Assembly: GCA_012934845.2 (NCBI GenBank)
Contig: WNNJ02002063.1
Span: 62,001-126,000 of the forward strand
Source of the DNA: Pomphorhynchus laevis
Taxonomy: Eukaryota; Acanthocephala; Palaeacanthocephala; Echinorhynchida; Pomphorhynchidae
Direction of reading: 5' to 3'
DNA length: 64,000 nucleotides
Part shown: positions 54,535 through 64,000 of the stretch, piece after piece
Layout: each line of letters opens with the position of its first letter
Numbering within the stretch: position 1 is the first letter of the stretch
Position numbers and translations under genes: made by a program
Notes under the pieces: model-generated
Database searches by the model: none
The model's input: the letters and a program-made list of their open reading frames with translations, nothing else
Told to the model about the DNA's origin: nothing

Positions 54535-55524
54535 TGAATAATTGCATACACGAGCGAGTATCATCATTTGGTCGGCTTCATAAATTATCCTTCGTGTGAA
54601 TTCTTTAATCCTAGATGCAGCACTGTACACTACAATCAGCGTAGGTGGACCTCATCAGCAGTGAGCCTACGCCTACCTTTCGTGTTTCGGTCCTTTAATG
54701 ATCTGCTGAAATTTTCCTCTGCTGCCTTTCTGTAAAAACAAACGATACAGTTTGTAAGGAAAACATTTCCACTTGTGCAAACTGTACGTTGTATCCGTCT
54801 TTTGTAACAAAAAGACGGAGATAGCACTACAGTTATCGAAAACAACCGACAATCCGTCTTTTGAATTTTCTTGACAGGAAACCGGAATCTGCCAGGTAAA
54901 TAGAATGAATAATTGCATACACGAGCGAGTATCATCATTTGGTCGGCTTCATAAATTATTTTCGTGTGAATTCTTTAATCCTAGATGCAGCACTGTACAC
55001 TACAATCAGCGTAGGTGGACCTCATCAGCATTGAGCCTACGCCTACCTTTCGTGTTTCGGTCCTTTAATGATCTGCTGAAATTTTCCTCTGCTGCATTTC
55101 TGTAAAAACAAACGATACAGTTTGTAAGGAAAACATTTCCACGTGTGCAAACTGTACGTTGTATCCGTCTTTTGTAACAAAAAGCCGGAGATATCACTAC
55201 AGTTATCGAAAACAACCGACAATCTGTCTTTTGATTTTTTTTGACAGGAAACCGGAATCTGCCAGTTAAATAAAATGAATAATTGCATACACGAGCGAGT
55301 ATCATCATTTGGTCGGCTTCATAAATTATTTTCGTGTGAATTCTTTAATCCTAGATGCAGCACTGTACACTACAATCAGCGTAGGAGGATCTCATCAGCA
55401 TTGAGCCCACGCCTACCTTTCGTGTTTCGGTCCTTTAATGATCTGCTGAAATTTTCCTCTGCTGCCTTTCTGTAAAAACAAACGATACAGTTTGTAAGGA
55501 AAACATTTCCACTTGTGCAAACTG
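54535..55524. repeat. 370-bp tandem repeat, 2.7 units
   Basis: The marker atgaataattgcatacacg starts at 54535, 54905 and 55275. The units are about 97% identical. The third is cut at about 55524 by the end of PLE2a. Open frames on both strands repeat with the unit (for example LPFVFRSFNDLLKFSSAAF on plus) but match no family I know; they may come from a LINE C-terminus captured in the repeat. Confidence 0.85.
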
Positions 55525-55526
55525 TG

Positions 55527-56538
55527 TGATGATTAGACAGCAGACTCGGATCGTAAAACTATTCGGCTATATATTGCATAATAGTAGAATAACGAGTAAA
55601 TAGTGCAAAAACAGGATTATAAGACGTTTCGCTCCTTTATGGAGCTTTATCCATCTAAAAACACAAAATCATCGTCTTAATATAAGTTTTACAAATATTG
55701 TGAGCAATGAGAATTAAAATTAAGATAATTTATAAATGCAGATTGTGACTACGTTACACCTGGATCACCATACATGTGACCTGGATTACACCCTAAATCT
55801 GACTCTGTGTGTAGCCTTCCTATTAGTTTGTTTTCCAGCATAAGTCGACGACGCTCTTCATTTTCATTGCTGTGGACTATCACGTAGTGCATGCACTCGA
55901 TCATATTGTGTTCTAGTGCATGTCGTACGGCACCGTCCGTAGGATTTCCTGCTCGAAAATGTGAACGTTTTACGTTTAATCTTCGAGCTAAATTTAATCT
56001 TGATTGACCTACATATTGTTTGTTGCACAACTTGCATGTTCCAACATATGTTATACCCCTAGTTTTGCAGTTACATTTCGCTTTTACATGAACAATGCCT
56101 CCAGTAACACTGCTTTTTATTGCATTGCAATTTGTTATAACCGGGCACGTTTTGCAGTGTTTGTCATTGCAGCTACTACATGCATTTTCTTCTATATTCG
56201 CCGCTCTATTTGCAGTCAGAAATTTCCCGATTGATTTTCCCATTTTAAATCTGACACCGACCTTTACATTAAATAATGACATTTCTTTAATGGTCTTATT
56301 AATATTCTGTCGAATACGATCAAGCATTGGATGGTAGGGTATATACAAGATTGACTTATTGTATGATGTTGTTTGGTTTATTTTTCTCAACGAATTTTGC
56401 CTTTGCAATTTCCTATCCGCTCTTAACTGCTTTCTTATCATACGTGGAGGGTATCCTCTTTCTTTAAATTCGCTCTCAATCGTTGATAGATGATCTTCTA
56501 GAAGATCTCCTTGTGGGCATATTCTCCGAGCTCATAAT
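55527..56538 (-). mobile_element. PLE2a, 3' part: GIY-YIG domain and terminal sequence
   Basis: Minus-strand Penelope-like element end. It includes the C-terminal coding part, then the gataaagctccataaaggagcgaaac motif (complement of 55625-55650) and a terminus at gagtctgctgtctaatcat. The same element continues beyond LINE B copy 2 at 58623-59470. It matches PLE2b (59480-60657) closely in the opposite orientation. Confidence 0.85.
55749..56525 (-). pseudogene. PLE2a C-terminal protein part with GIY-YIG nuclease
   Basis: From RARRICPQGD through MIRKQLRADRKLQRQN to a cysteine cluster (CSSCNDKHCKTCPVI, then CNCKTR) and the GIY-YIG core GITYVGTCKLCNKQYVGQS with NLARRLNVKRSHF. It ends at GDPGVT with TAA/ACG-side stop near 55749. 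Layout equals PLE2b, and this stretch is open without a break from about 56520. Catalytic Tyr residues and the following Arg are kept. In active PLEs this domain nicks target DNA. Confidence 0.8.
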
Positions 56539-58622
56539 AAAAAAACGATTTATTTTAACGTGGCAAATGCGTGCCAGCGCATGCTTACATGACCACAACA
56601 AAACAAGACTGTGAATCAGTTGTCGAGCAGGTGTGAACGGAGGAGGTGTTTGAATGTGATAAAGGAGGGAGCGCGGCGGACGTCGAGAGGAAGTTGATTC
56701 CAGGCGAGTGAGGCGGCGACGAGGAAGGATCGGAGACCGTAGTTGTTGGAGTAATTAGGAACGTGGAGTAAGAGGGTATGACAGGAACGAAGCGATAGCG
56801 AGGTGGGGCGAGTGTCGTCTAAGAAAGGAAGGTTGATGAACGATGGGGAGCCGACAGCGATGAGACGAAAAGTATCGAGAAAAAGGCGGAGTTTGATGCG
56901 GATGTGGATGGTGGGCCAAGAGAGTTGGGCAAGATATGTGAATGTGTGGTCGAAGCGACGGAGACGAAAGAGCACTCGAACGGCGGTGTTGATTATTCGT
57001 TGTAGGGATAGGATGATGGATTTTGGAGAATTGGCGAAAAGGCTAAGGCAGTAATCGATTTTAGGGAAAAGAAGCGATAAAAGAAGAGACATATAAGAAC
57101 GGAAGTCGATAAGGGGGCGGATACGGCGGATGTCACGGAGAATTAAGTTAGACGAGCGGACTTTGTCACGGACGAAGGGTTTAAGGGAAAGGTGATCATC
57201 GAAATGGAAGCCTAAGAAAGTGAGATTGTGGACTGTAGGGATGATCGATGAGGCAAAAGAAACAATGGGAGAAGATATGTTTGGTTTATGAGGGAGGATC
57301 CACATTATTTTGGACTTTTCGGGGTTTAGAACGAGATGGAGATTGGAGAGACGTTTGTAGATAGAAGAAAGACAGTTGGAGGCAGAAATGCCGATATCGT
57401 GTATGCGATGTGCGGGTGCATGAGCATAGATTAGAATGTCATCGGCGTATTGCATGATCTTAGAGGAGTAAGGTTTGATAAACGGAGATAGATCGCCAAG
57501 CAGAAGAGAGAAAAGCATATGACCTAGGACTGAACCTTGTGGGACCCCGCAAAAAATAGGGATGGGAGGGGAGGATGATGAATTAGAACAGACGCGAAAG
57601 GAACGGTCGGATAGGTATGAGGCGAACCATGCTACGGAGGAGGAAGAAAATCCGTAATCATAACGAAGGCGAGAAAGGAGGACGGAGTGGTCGACAATGT
57701 CGAATGCGGATGATAGGTCAGGGAAATGAGAACACTATATAGAGCCTTGTCTCGAGAAATGAGTAAGTCGTTGTACACTTTTGTGCATGCGATTTCTGTG
57801 GAGTGATTAGAGCGGAAAGCGGATTAGAAAGGAGGGTACAGATTGGATGAGGAGAGATAAGCGTTGATTTGTATTAAGATGAGGCGTTTTAAGAGCTTAG
57901 AAAGAGTAGGGAGTAGCGAAATCAGGCGATAGCTAGAAGGAAGGGAGGGTCGAGCGATTGTTTTTTAAGGAGGGGACGAACGATTGCGGATTTCCAGTGT
58001 GAAGGGAAGATACGACTGCGGATGGACGAGTTAAACAAGGTTGTGAGAAATGGGGATATCGATGAGCATATAGATTTTAATATGTGGGTAGGCAGGGGAT
58101 CGACGGGTGAGGTTTTGTTGGGCAAGGACATGAGGACAGATGATATTTCTGTAGGTGAGACAGGGATAAGATGAAAGAGTTCCGGAAGGATGAGGCTAGG
58201 CGGGGCAGAGTGGAATAGGATGGAGACCGGGGTGTGAGAGAGCAACGTGGATACTTTAGTCTGGAGAAATGACGAATAATCATTAGCATTGATGTTGCAC
58301 GGCGTAGAGGAACGAGCCAGGATTGAGTTAAAAGTATGCCAGAGAGTCTTAGAGTTGAATGAAGTGATGATTTTATGCTGCCAGAAGGAGTTGCATTTGG
58401 TACGTAGTAGGTTGAGATGAGACCGGCGAAGAGCAAGATAGGAATCACGGAAAGACGGAGTGATCGAGCGGAAATCGCGTCTGAGAGAGCGGTGATAGAC
58501 TCGAAAAGCATGGCGGAGTCGACGCTTTGAGAGTAGACATTGGATGTCAAACCATGGGGCACGGTGCAAGCGACGGTGTGGGTGAGACTTGAAGGGCAAG
58601 AGAATATCGAGATTGGATGTGA
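56539..58622 (-). mobile_element. LINE B copy 2, inserted in PLE2a
   Basis: Very similar to copy 1 (4605-7128), same strand, 5'-truncated further (starts near 58622). It has the same 3' UTR hairpin and a TTTTTTTATTATG end. On both sides PLE2a sequence can be matched to the uninterrupted PLE2b: ttaacgaagga before and gagctcggagaatatg after, with a few shared bases (atta/ataa) as a possible short target duplication. Confidence 0.9.
56616..58599 (-). pseudogene. LINE B copy 2 ORF2 remains
   Basis: Linker and RT start (LHRAPWFDIQCLLSKRRLR, HWKSAIVRPLLKKQSLD) at 58599-57922, then SAF-type RT blocks up to GVPQGSVLGHMLFSLLLGD, motif C MQYADDILIYAHAPAHRI and the C-terminus LAWNQLPLDVRRAPS ending near 56616. 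Frame breaks lie at about 57920 and between 57520 and 57760; otherwise it is well kept, so the insertion is fairly young. Confidence 0.85.
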
Positions 58623-58764
58623 GTTATCCTTCGTTAAAAATTATATTTCGTTTGATGGATTGTGGATGGCAACTTTTTGCATGAATGTGAAGAGGTATTG
58701 ACTCTTTCTTCCTATACACTGTAGTTTGAAAAGTTTTACCTCTTTGAAAAATCGATATGCCCAG

Positions 58765-58795
58765 GTAGCTGATCGACATTTTGTCGATCAGCTAC
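58765..58795. repeat. 31-bp hairpin at the PLE2a deletion joint
   Basis: Perfect 13-base arms (gtagctgatcgac and complement) with a 5-base loop, exactly beside the place where the RT core is missing. PLE2b keeps one arm, gtcgatcagctac, near 59496. Confidence 0.85.
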
Positions 58796-58842
58796 GATCG
58801 ACATAAACTTGCTACGTTTATACTCACTTTAATTACTTGCTG

Positions 58843-59459
58843 TTAGACTGCACTGTTAGAAAGTTGACGTCTTGCTCCCTGTTCATAATCGCTCTTAGCC
58901 CATATAACCGCCTGTGGACCCTTGTCTGCCTTCTTAATTATAATATCAGTTCGTTTTTTAATTCTTTTATCGCTATAGTTTCCGACTTTGATAGGTTTGG
59001 CCTGTAATTTTGACTTTCGCATGTTTGGATGTATGCTTGCCACATAACCCTTTTGAACTGCATGATTTTTGTATCCATATCATATCCCACTGCGGAATTC
59101 TTCAAAAGAGTGGATGCTATATTGTATAATGCACTTTGTACAGCATATTGATCGATTGTCAACGGATTCATCATAAACGACAAACCATAATTAAGAACTT
59201 TTTCCTGAATTGGAGAGATTATAATGCCATCAGAGCGGTCGACTTTTTGTTTTACTATAACTGAATTTTCATATTGAGGAGTTGAAGATTTGTCTCTAGA
59301 ATTTATTCTAATTTTAAAGCCACGTCGACCTATACGACCTGTCGTTAGCTTGAATGATACTAACGGGATTGGTAAATGCAGAGGCCGTAGTTTTCGAACT
59401 TTCTTAATACGACATTGATGGTATAGCTCGGGGGTTGAATTCTTCTTTATGTAAAGCAT
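58843..59459 (-). pseudogene. PLE2a N-terminal protein part
   Basis: YIKKNSTPELYHQCRIKKV, then ILNYGLSFMMNPL-like VLNYGLSFMMNPLTIDQYA, ILLKNSAVGYDMDTKIMQF and, in a second frame, KRTDIIIKKADKGPQAVIW and AKSDYEQGARRQLS. The LNYGLSF and IKKADKG..VIW-type boxes mark the N-terminal and finger region of PLE proteins. It breaks off right after this box. One frameshift near 58990. Confidence 0.75.
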
Positions 59460-59479
59460 ACGAACAACGGTAAAAATTT

Positions 59480-60657
59480 CTCAGTAATGATACAGGTGTC
59501 GATCAGCTACCTGGGCATATCGATTTTTCAAAGAGGTAAAAGTTTTCAAACTACAGTGTATAGGAAAAAAGAGTCAATACCCCTTCACATTAATACAAAA
59601 AGTTGCCATCCACACTCTATCAAACGAAATATAATTTTTAACAAAGGATTACGAGCTCGGAGAATATGCTCACAAAAAGATCTTCCAGAAAATCATCTAT
59701 CGACGATTGAGAGCGAATTTAAAGAAAGAGGATACCCTCTACGTATGATAAGAAAGCAGTTAAAAGCGGATAGGAAATTGCAAAGGCAAAATACGTTGAG
59801 AAAAATAAACCGAACAACATCATACAATAAGTCAATCTTGTATATACCCTACCATCCAATGCTTGATCGTATTCAACAGAATATTAATAAGACCATTAAA
59901 GAAATGTCAGTATTTAATGTAAAGGTCGGTGTCAGATTTAAAATAGGAAAATCAATAGGGACATTTCTGACTGCAAATAGAGCGGCGAATATAGAAGAAA
60001 ATGCATGTAGTAGCTGCAATGACAAACGCTGCAAAACGTGCCCGGTTATAACAAATTGCAATGCAATAAAAAGCAGTGTTACTGGATGCATTGTTCATGT
60101 AAAAGCGAAATGTAACTGCAAAACTAGGGGTATAACATATGTTGGAACATGCAAGTTGTGCAACAAACAATATGTAGGTCAATCAAGATTAAATTTAGCT
60201 CGAAGATTAAACGTAAAACGTTCACATTTTCGAGCAGGAAATCCTACGGACGGTGCCGTACGACATGCACTAGAACACAATATGATCGAGTGCATGCACT
60301 ACGTGATAGTCCACAGCAATGAAAATGAAGAGCGTCGTCGACTTATGCTGGAAAACAAACTAATAGGAAGGCTACACACAGAGTCAGATTTAGGGTGTAA
60401 TCCAGGTCACATGTATGGTGATCCAGGTGTAACGTAGTCACAATCTGCATTTATAAATTATCTTAATTTTAATTCCCATTGTTCACAATATTTGTAAAAC
60501 TCATATTAAGACGATGATTTTGTGTTTTTAGATTGATAAAGCTCCATAAAAAAGCGAAACGTCTTATAATCCTGTTTTTGCACTATTGACTCGTTATTCT
60601 ACTATTATGCAATATATAGCCGAATCGTTTTAAGATCTGAGTCTGCTGTCTAATCAT
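59480..60657 (+). mobile_element. PLE2b, plus strand, head-to-head with PLE2a
   Basis: Begins right next to the PLE2a N-terminus, inside the post-RT coding region, and runs through the GIY-YIG domain to the same terminus (gtctgctgtctaatcat). The terminal motif ttgataaagctccataaaaaagcgaaac is at 60533-60560. A (TA)n run follows. Confidence 0.85.
59487..60437 (+). CDS. PLE2b C-terminal protein with GIY-YIG endonuclease, open frame
   Basis: A 316-residue frame without a stop. Residues about 8-30 (YLGISIFQRGKSFQTTVYRK) are the RT tail of PLEs; 45-110 a basic region (RRICSQKDLP, MIRKQLKADRKLQRQ); 170-190 Cys-rich CSSCNDKRCKTCPVI; 205-240 CNCKTRGITYVGTCKLC and NKQYVGQSRLNLARRL, the GIY-YIG core with both Tyr and the Arg; then EHNMIECMHYVIVHS and ENKLIGRLHTESDLG with the metal-binding Glu. 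RT palm and fingers are absent, so it would be a nuclease-only protein if expressed; the start codon is not certain (Met at 59487 lies within former RT sequence). Confidence 0.65.
   Translation: MIQVSISYLGISIFQRGKSFQTTVYRKKESIPLHINTKSCHPHSIKRNIIFNKGLRARRICSQKDLPENHLSTIESEFKERGYPLRMIRKQLKADRKLQRQNTLRKINRTTSYNKSILYIPYHPMLDRIQQNINKTIKEMSVFNVKVGVRFKIGKSIGTFLTANRAANIEENACSSCNDKRCKTCPVITNCNAIKSSVTGCIVHVKAKCNCKTRGITYVGTCKLCNKQYVGQSRLNLARRLNVKRSHFRAGNPTDGAVRHALEHNMIECMHYVIVHSNENEERRRLMLENKLIGRLHTESDLGCNPGHMYGDPGVT

Positions 60658-60717
<60 letters not shown>
60658..60717. repeat. (TA)n microsatellite
   Basis: About 29 TA units between the PLE2b terminus and the PLE1 terminus. Confidence 0.95.
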
Positions 60718-60718
<1 letters not shown>

Positions 60719-60779
60719 CTGTTTAATTATCAGTTAATTAATCCAGAGAACAAAAACTTCTAATTTATTAACACAACGC

Positions 60780-60802
60780 GTTTCGAAAAATTTCTTCTTC
60801 AG
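60780..60802 (-). ncRNA. hammerhead-ribozyme-like core at the PLE1 end
   Basis: On the minus strand: ctgaaga, a possible stem II agaaa-tt-tttc, then gaaac. This matches the CUGANGA / stem II / GAAA layout that PLE terminal regions are known to carry. Stem III and the cleavage triplet were not resolved by eye. A second identical copy is at 63562-63584. Confidence 0.45.
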
Positions 60803-60893
60803 GTGATTACACTAGATATTTTCTGCAGTATATATCTTGATTCCGACATGAAAGAATTCAGCGTATATCAATCACATACCAAAATTCCAATTA

Positions 60894-63459
60894 TCATGGT
60901 ACATGATATTCATGATACTTATTTAGCATTTTATCACTCATGATTTGTCCTATCCAATATTGCTCCGTTTGTTTCCTTTCATAGATATTTTTAAACCCTC
61001 CTTGTATAATTTGCGTTGATAATATATGATTTGGAAACTCAATTTTGTGATTAACCACTCCATCAAATCCTATTTTGTTCTTTAGAATATCAGCACGTCT
61101 ATTGTTCATTCTCAAGTTTAATTGTCTACCGCTCTCTCCGATATACTGTTTTTGACAATTATTGCATGTTGATAAATATATTATATTCTTTGATTTACAA
61201 GTATGGTTACCTCTTGTTTTGTACGTTAACCCGGTGTGTTGACTCTTAAATGTGTTTGTAACATTCACTATATCCGCACAACATTTACATCTTTTATCTT
61301 TACATGGAGCTGAGCTACCCATACTTTTCGTCGCTTCTGTCATATTTTTAATTTTTGAATGTACAATTTGACTTTTAATGTTTTTGTTGTTTTTAAAATA
61401 CACCTTAACTCTGTTTAGGCTGGTCAAATTTCGATCTTTGTTTGTGTTTAGTAATTTGTTAATATTTTCAAATGCTGCGTTATACTCTAGAATACAATTA
61501 ATATTTTTATTGTCCTCCGAGCAGGCTTCCTCTTTGTGGTTTTTCAGCAAAATTGATCTGTTCATTTTTCTAACTCTGTTGTACTGTGTTAGGCACTGCC
61601 TATGAGAATATCCCCTATTTTTTAATTGGTCCATCAATATTTTACTACTTGATTCACATTGTGATTTATCGCTGCATATTTTCCTTCTGCGGATAAATTC
61701 ATTGTATATCAATTTTCTTTTTGTTTTGGGTGGATGAAAGCTGCTAGCGTGCACATATGATGCCACGTTTGATTCCTTTTCATACAGAGTTGTTTGAATC
61801 CTTCTGCGCTCATCTCTGTAAATAGTTGTATCTAAAAAGTTCGTATTTCCGTTGCTTTCTGGTAAGGCCAATGTAAATTTTAGTTCACTAAAACGATTTA
61901 GATCTGCTACAAGTTCTTGTAAGCTTTCAATGTTGTATGGCCAAACTATTAAGATGTCGTCGATGTATCTAAACCAAACTTGAGGTTTAAGTCTTCGAGT
62001 TTTTAGATACTGCTCCTCAATCTCAGCTACATATAGGTTGGCGTATACGGGCGCTACCGATGTACCCATTGCAGTCCCGTTCTTTTGTATAAATAATCTA
62101 TCGTTAAATTCAAAACAGTTGTTTCTGAGTACTAGTTCGAGAAGTGCTCCAGTTTTGTCAATTTCATTTTGTTCATAATCCCTTTGAACCATTCTTTCCT
62201 TTATTGCATCAATTCCCTTCATTGTGTCGATTGATGTATATAGCGACTCTACATCAAGCGTTGCAAATATTGAGTGTTTATGTATTGTTAGTTCATTGTT
62301 TTGTAATTTCCGAAGAAAATCATCGGTACTCCTAATATGTGATTGGACATGATCAAGTAATGGTTGTAGTTGTTTACTGATGTATTTAGATATGTTTTCA
62401 CTCCATGTATTGCAGTTACTAACAATCGGTCTTCCAGGTACCGGTACACTATTTTTGTAACTTGGGTAGGAGATAGAATCTACCAGGAAGTGGGTTTTTG
62501 ACAGTCATTGCTTTATCATGTTGTAAAATATTATTGCTTTTGTTAATTGCATTCATTATCATGTCTTTATAATCTTCATTGCTCAGCTCTTTATATGTAT
62601 CAGTATTTAATTGCCTTTCTGCCTCATGTATGTAGTCCGCTTTACCCCATATTACAACTTTCCCACCTTTGTCCGCTTGTTTTATTACAATTTCTGTATT
62701 TTTCTTTAATTGCGTAATTCCTTTCATTAATGAAGGATTCATATTATATTCTCTCTTCGCATTGGGTTTCATATAAATCAATTTTCGAATGTCAGGTTTA
62801 TTCATGTATTGATTGATTGTCAGATGTCTTAATTCTGAATTTTCTATATCTTTGTGTATTCCGACACTAGTTTTCTTGATCGCTCGTACGAAATATTGTC
62901 TGTTGAACTCTCTAACAGAGGGTATAAATTTTAATCCTAGCTCTAGTAGGTTTATTTGTTCTTCTTGGATATCTATATTTGAGATATTCTCTACTATGCT
63001 GGTAGAGATTGTGTTGTTTTTTAACTTTCTTCTTTTATTCCTAAACCGTCTGTTCGGATGATATTCTAGATTATATAATTCGATCGGATATACTTTTTTA
63101 CCAGTTATGATTTTTAACTTTTTACATTTGTTTTTAATCCAATATTTATATTCTTTTTCATTAATGTTAAATCGATCCGTATTATACATATAACCAAATA
63201 AGTTTCGAAGTGTTCGTGTTAATTCTGTTTCAGCGTGCTTTATAATTCTTTGCTATTGCTCGTTAATGCGCTTGTTGACATGTGCAGGAAGGACACCAAG
63301 ATTCGCTTGAATCTCTTTTTGTATCTTGATTCCACGTGGAGTGACGTTATTGTCAAGACAGTATTGCAGAAATTGAAAGTGTGTTTTTATTTTAGACTTT
63401 TTGATACTTTGCTGGGTCTCTCTTGATACGCTATTATGTATTGAATTACAATTATTCAT
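60894..63459 (-). pseudogene. PLE1 reverse transcriptase with GIY-YIG endonuclease
   Basis: Start at 63459: SRETQQSIKKSKIKTHFQF, CLDNNVTPRGIKIQKEIQA. Then YNLEYHPNRRFRNKRRKLK, LGLKFIPSVREFNRQYFV, EIVIKQADKGGKVVIWGKA, LPGRFYLLPKLQK, GRPIVSNCNTWS-like and LDVESLYTSIDTMKG (motif A). From 62222: NGTAMGTSVAPVYANLYVA, motif C VWFRYIDDILIVW, TNFLDTTIYRDE; a Cys cluster CKDKRCKCC; and KNIIYLSTCNNCQKQYIG with GESGRQLNLRMNNR, the GIY-YIG core. It ends at YHEYHVP, stop near 60894. The product copies RNA into DNA at nicks made by GIY-YIG. Breaks are few; all key residues remain. Confidence 0.85.
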
Positions 63460-63495
63460 TAACAGCCTCTGGAGGTCTATTTCAAGACGCTATAA

Positions 63496-64000
63496 ATAAT
63501 CTGTTTAATTATCAGTTAATTAATCCAGAGAACAAAAACTTCTAATTTATTAACACAACGCGTTTCGAAAAATTTCTTCTTCAGGTGATTACACTAGATA
63601 TTTTCTGCAGTATATATCTTGATTCCGACATGAAAGAATTCAGCGTATATCAATCACATACCAAAATTCCAATTATCATGGTACATGATATTCATGATAC
63701 TTATTTAGCATTTTATCACTCATGATTTGTCCTATCCAATATTGCTCCGTTTGTTTCCTTTCATAGATATTTTTAAACCCTCCTTGTATAATTTGCGTTG
63801 ATAATATATGATTTGGAAACTCAATTTTGTGATTAACCACTCCATCAAATCCTATTTTGTTCTTTAGAATATCAGCACGTCTATTGTTCATTCTCAAGTT
63901 TAATTGTCTACCGCTCTCTCCGATATACTGTTTTTGACAATCATTGCATGTTGATAAATATATTATATTCTTTGATTTACAAGTATGGTTACCTCTTGTT
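63496..64000 (-). mobile_element. PLE1 second copy, 3' end only (runs off the window)
   Basis: Nearly identical to 60714-61218 (one difference noted: caatCattg versus caatTattg). It includes the terminal region and the coding end from YHEYHVP back into the GIY-YIG core at 63676-64000. Confidence 0.9.

Larger units (their letters stand above)
58623..59470 (-). mobile_element. PLE2a, 5' part
   Basis: The other half of PLE2a. Right to left: an N-terminal coding part (59459-58843), a joint where the RT core should be, then post-RT sequence (about 58790-58626, GISIFQRGKSFQTTVYRKK) that LINE B copy 2 interrupts. So the RT palm was already missing before the LINE arrived. Confidence 0.75.
60714..63495 (-). 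mobile_element. PLE1, full-length Penelope-like element (2782-bp monomer)
   Basis: The element runs right to left with N-terminal domain, RT, Cys cluster and GIY-YIG, then a terminal region with gtttcgaaaaatttcttcttcag (60780-60802). The next copy begins again at 63496 with the same terminal sequence, so the two are head-to-tail with a 2782-bp period and the shared end acts as a pseudo-LTR, as described for PLEs. About two or three coding breaks. Confidence 0.9.

Noticed and set aside
54636-55308. Repeated 66- and 100-residue frames as a gene family.
   Set aside because: They repeat exactly with the 370-bp tandem unit on both strands and lack start context or conserved residues.
1-64000. LTR retrotransposons or endogenous retroviruses.
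   Set aside because: No gag, protease, RNase H-integrase order or paired LTRs were found; the only direct terminal repeat (60714/63496) is the PLE pseudo-LTR.

Overview
The window is AT-rich eukaryotic DNA made almost entirely of transposable-element remains. Intron-bearing tRNA-Ile(UAU), RTE-type and CR1/L2-like LINEs, pogo-like and Merlin-like DNA transposons and several Penelope-like elements (PLEs) with GIY-YIG domains point to an invertebrate, most likely an arthropod such as an AT-rich insect. That placement is inference. Only two features look like host genes: the tRNA at 23526-23613 (minus) and a small secreted, cysteine-containing peptide gene at 51484-51807 (plus) with its own TATA box and polyA signal.

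Layout. 1-4.4 kb: two minus-strand LINEs side by side, the second (LINE A) carrying a plus-strand LINE 3' fragment inside its ORF1. 4.6-7.1 kb: LINE B copy 1 (CR1/L2-like, minus). 7.16-7.25 kb: tRNA-derived SINE. 7.25-10.56 kb: LINE C (relative of A, minus). 10.57-13.35 kb: older LINE B-prime (plus) with an AT-rich repeat R inserted in it. 13.36-14.2 kb: 3' part of a LINE with a restriction-like endonuclease (RLE). 15.6-18.6 kb: RTE-clade LINE, nearly full length. 19.15-20.29 and 37.43-38.56 kb: two 1138-bp arms of a near-identical inverted repeat, 17 kb apart. Between the arms lie a pogo-like transposon, the tRNA, several perfect fold-backs, a Merlin-like relic, two RLE-type LINEs, three PLE pieces and an odd reverse-transcriptase fragment.

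39.0-39.45 kb is a 20-bp minisatellite. 39.5-46.4 kb holds rearranged LINE B-prime copies with a nested LINE B deletion derivative and a 347-bp tandem array of the LINE 3' end. 46.6-50.5 kb is a patchwork of RLE-LINE, RT and R-repeat pieces. 51.4-51.9 kb is the secreted-peptide gene. 52.1-53.4 kb is a very homogeneous 128-bp satellite of ten units. 54.5-55.5 kb is a 370-bp tandem repeat. 55.5-60.66 kb is a head-to-head PLE pair (PLE2) lacking the RT core, one copy split by LINE B copy 2. 60.7-64 kb is a nearly complete 2782-bp PLE (PLE1) followed head-to-tail by a second copy that runs off the window.

There is no operon or pathway here; the genes of each element served its own copying. Insertion order can be read in places: F into A, R into B-prime-1, B3 into B-prime-2, B2 into PLE2a. 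All coordinates of element edges are estimates by eye, usually good to about 10-30 bases.
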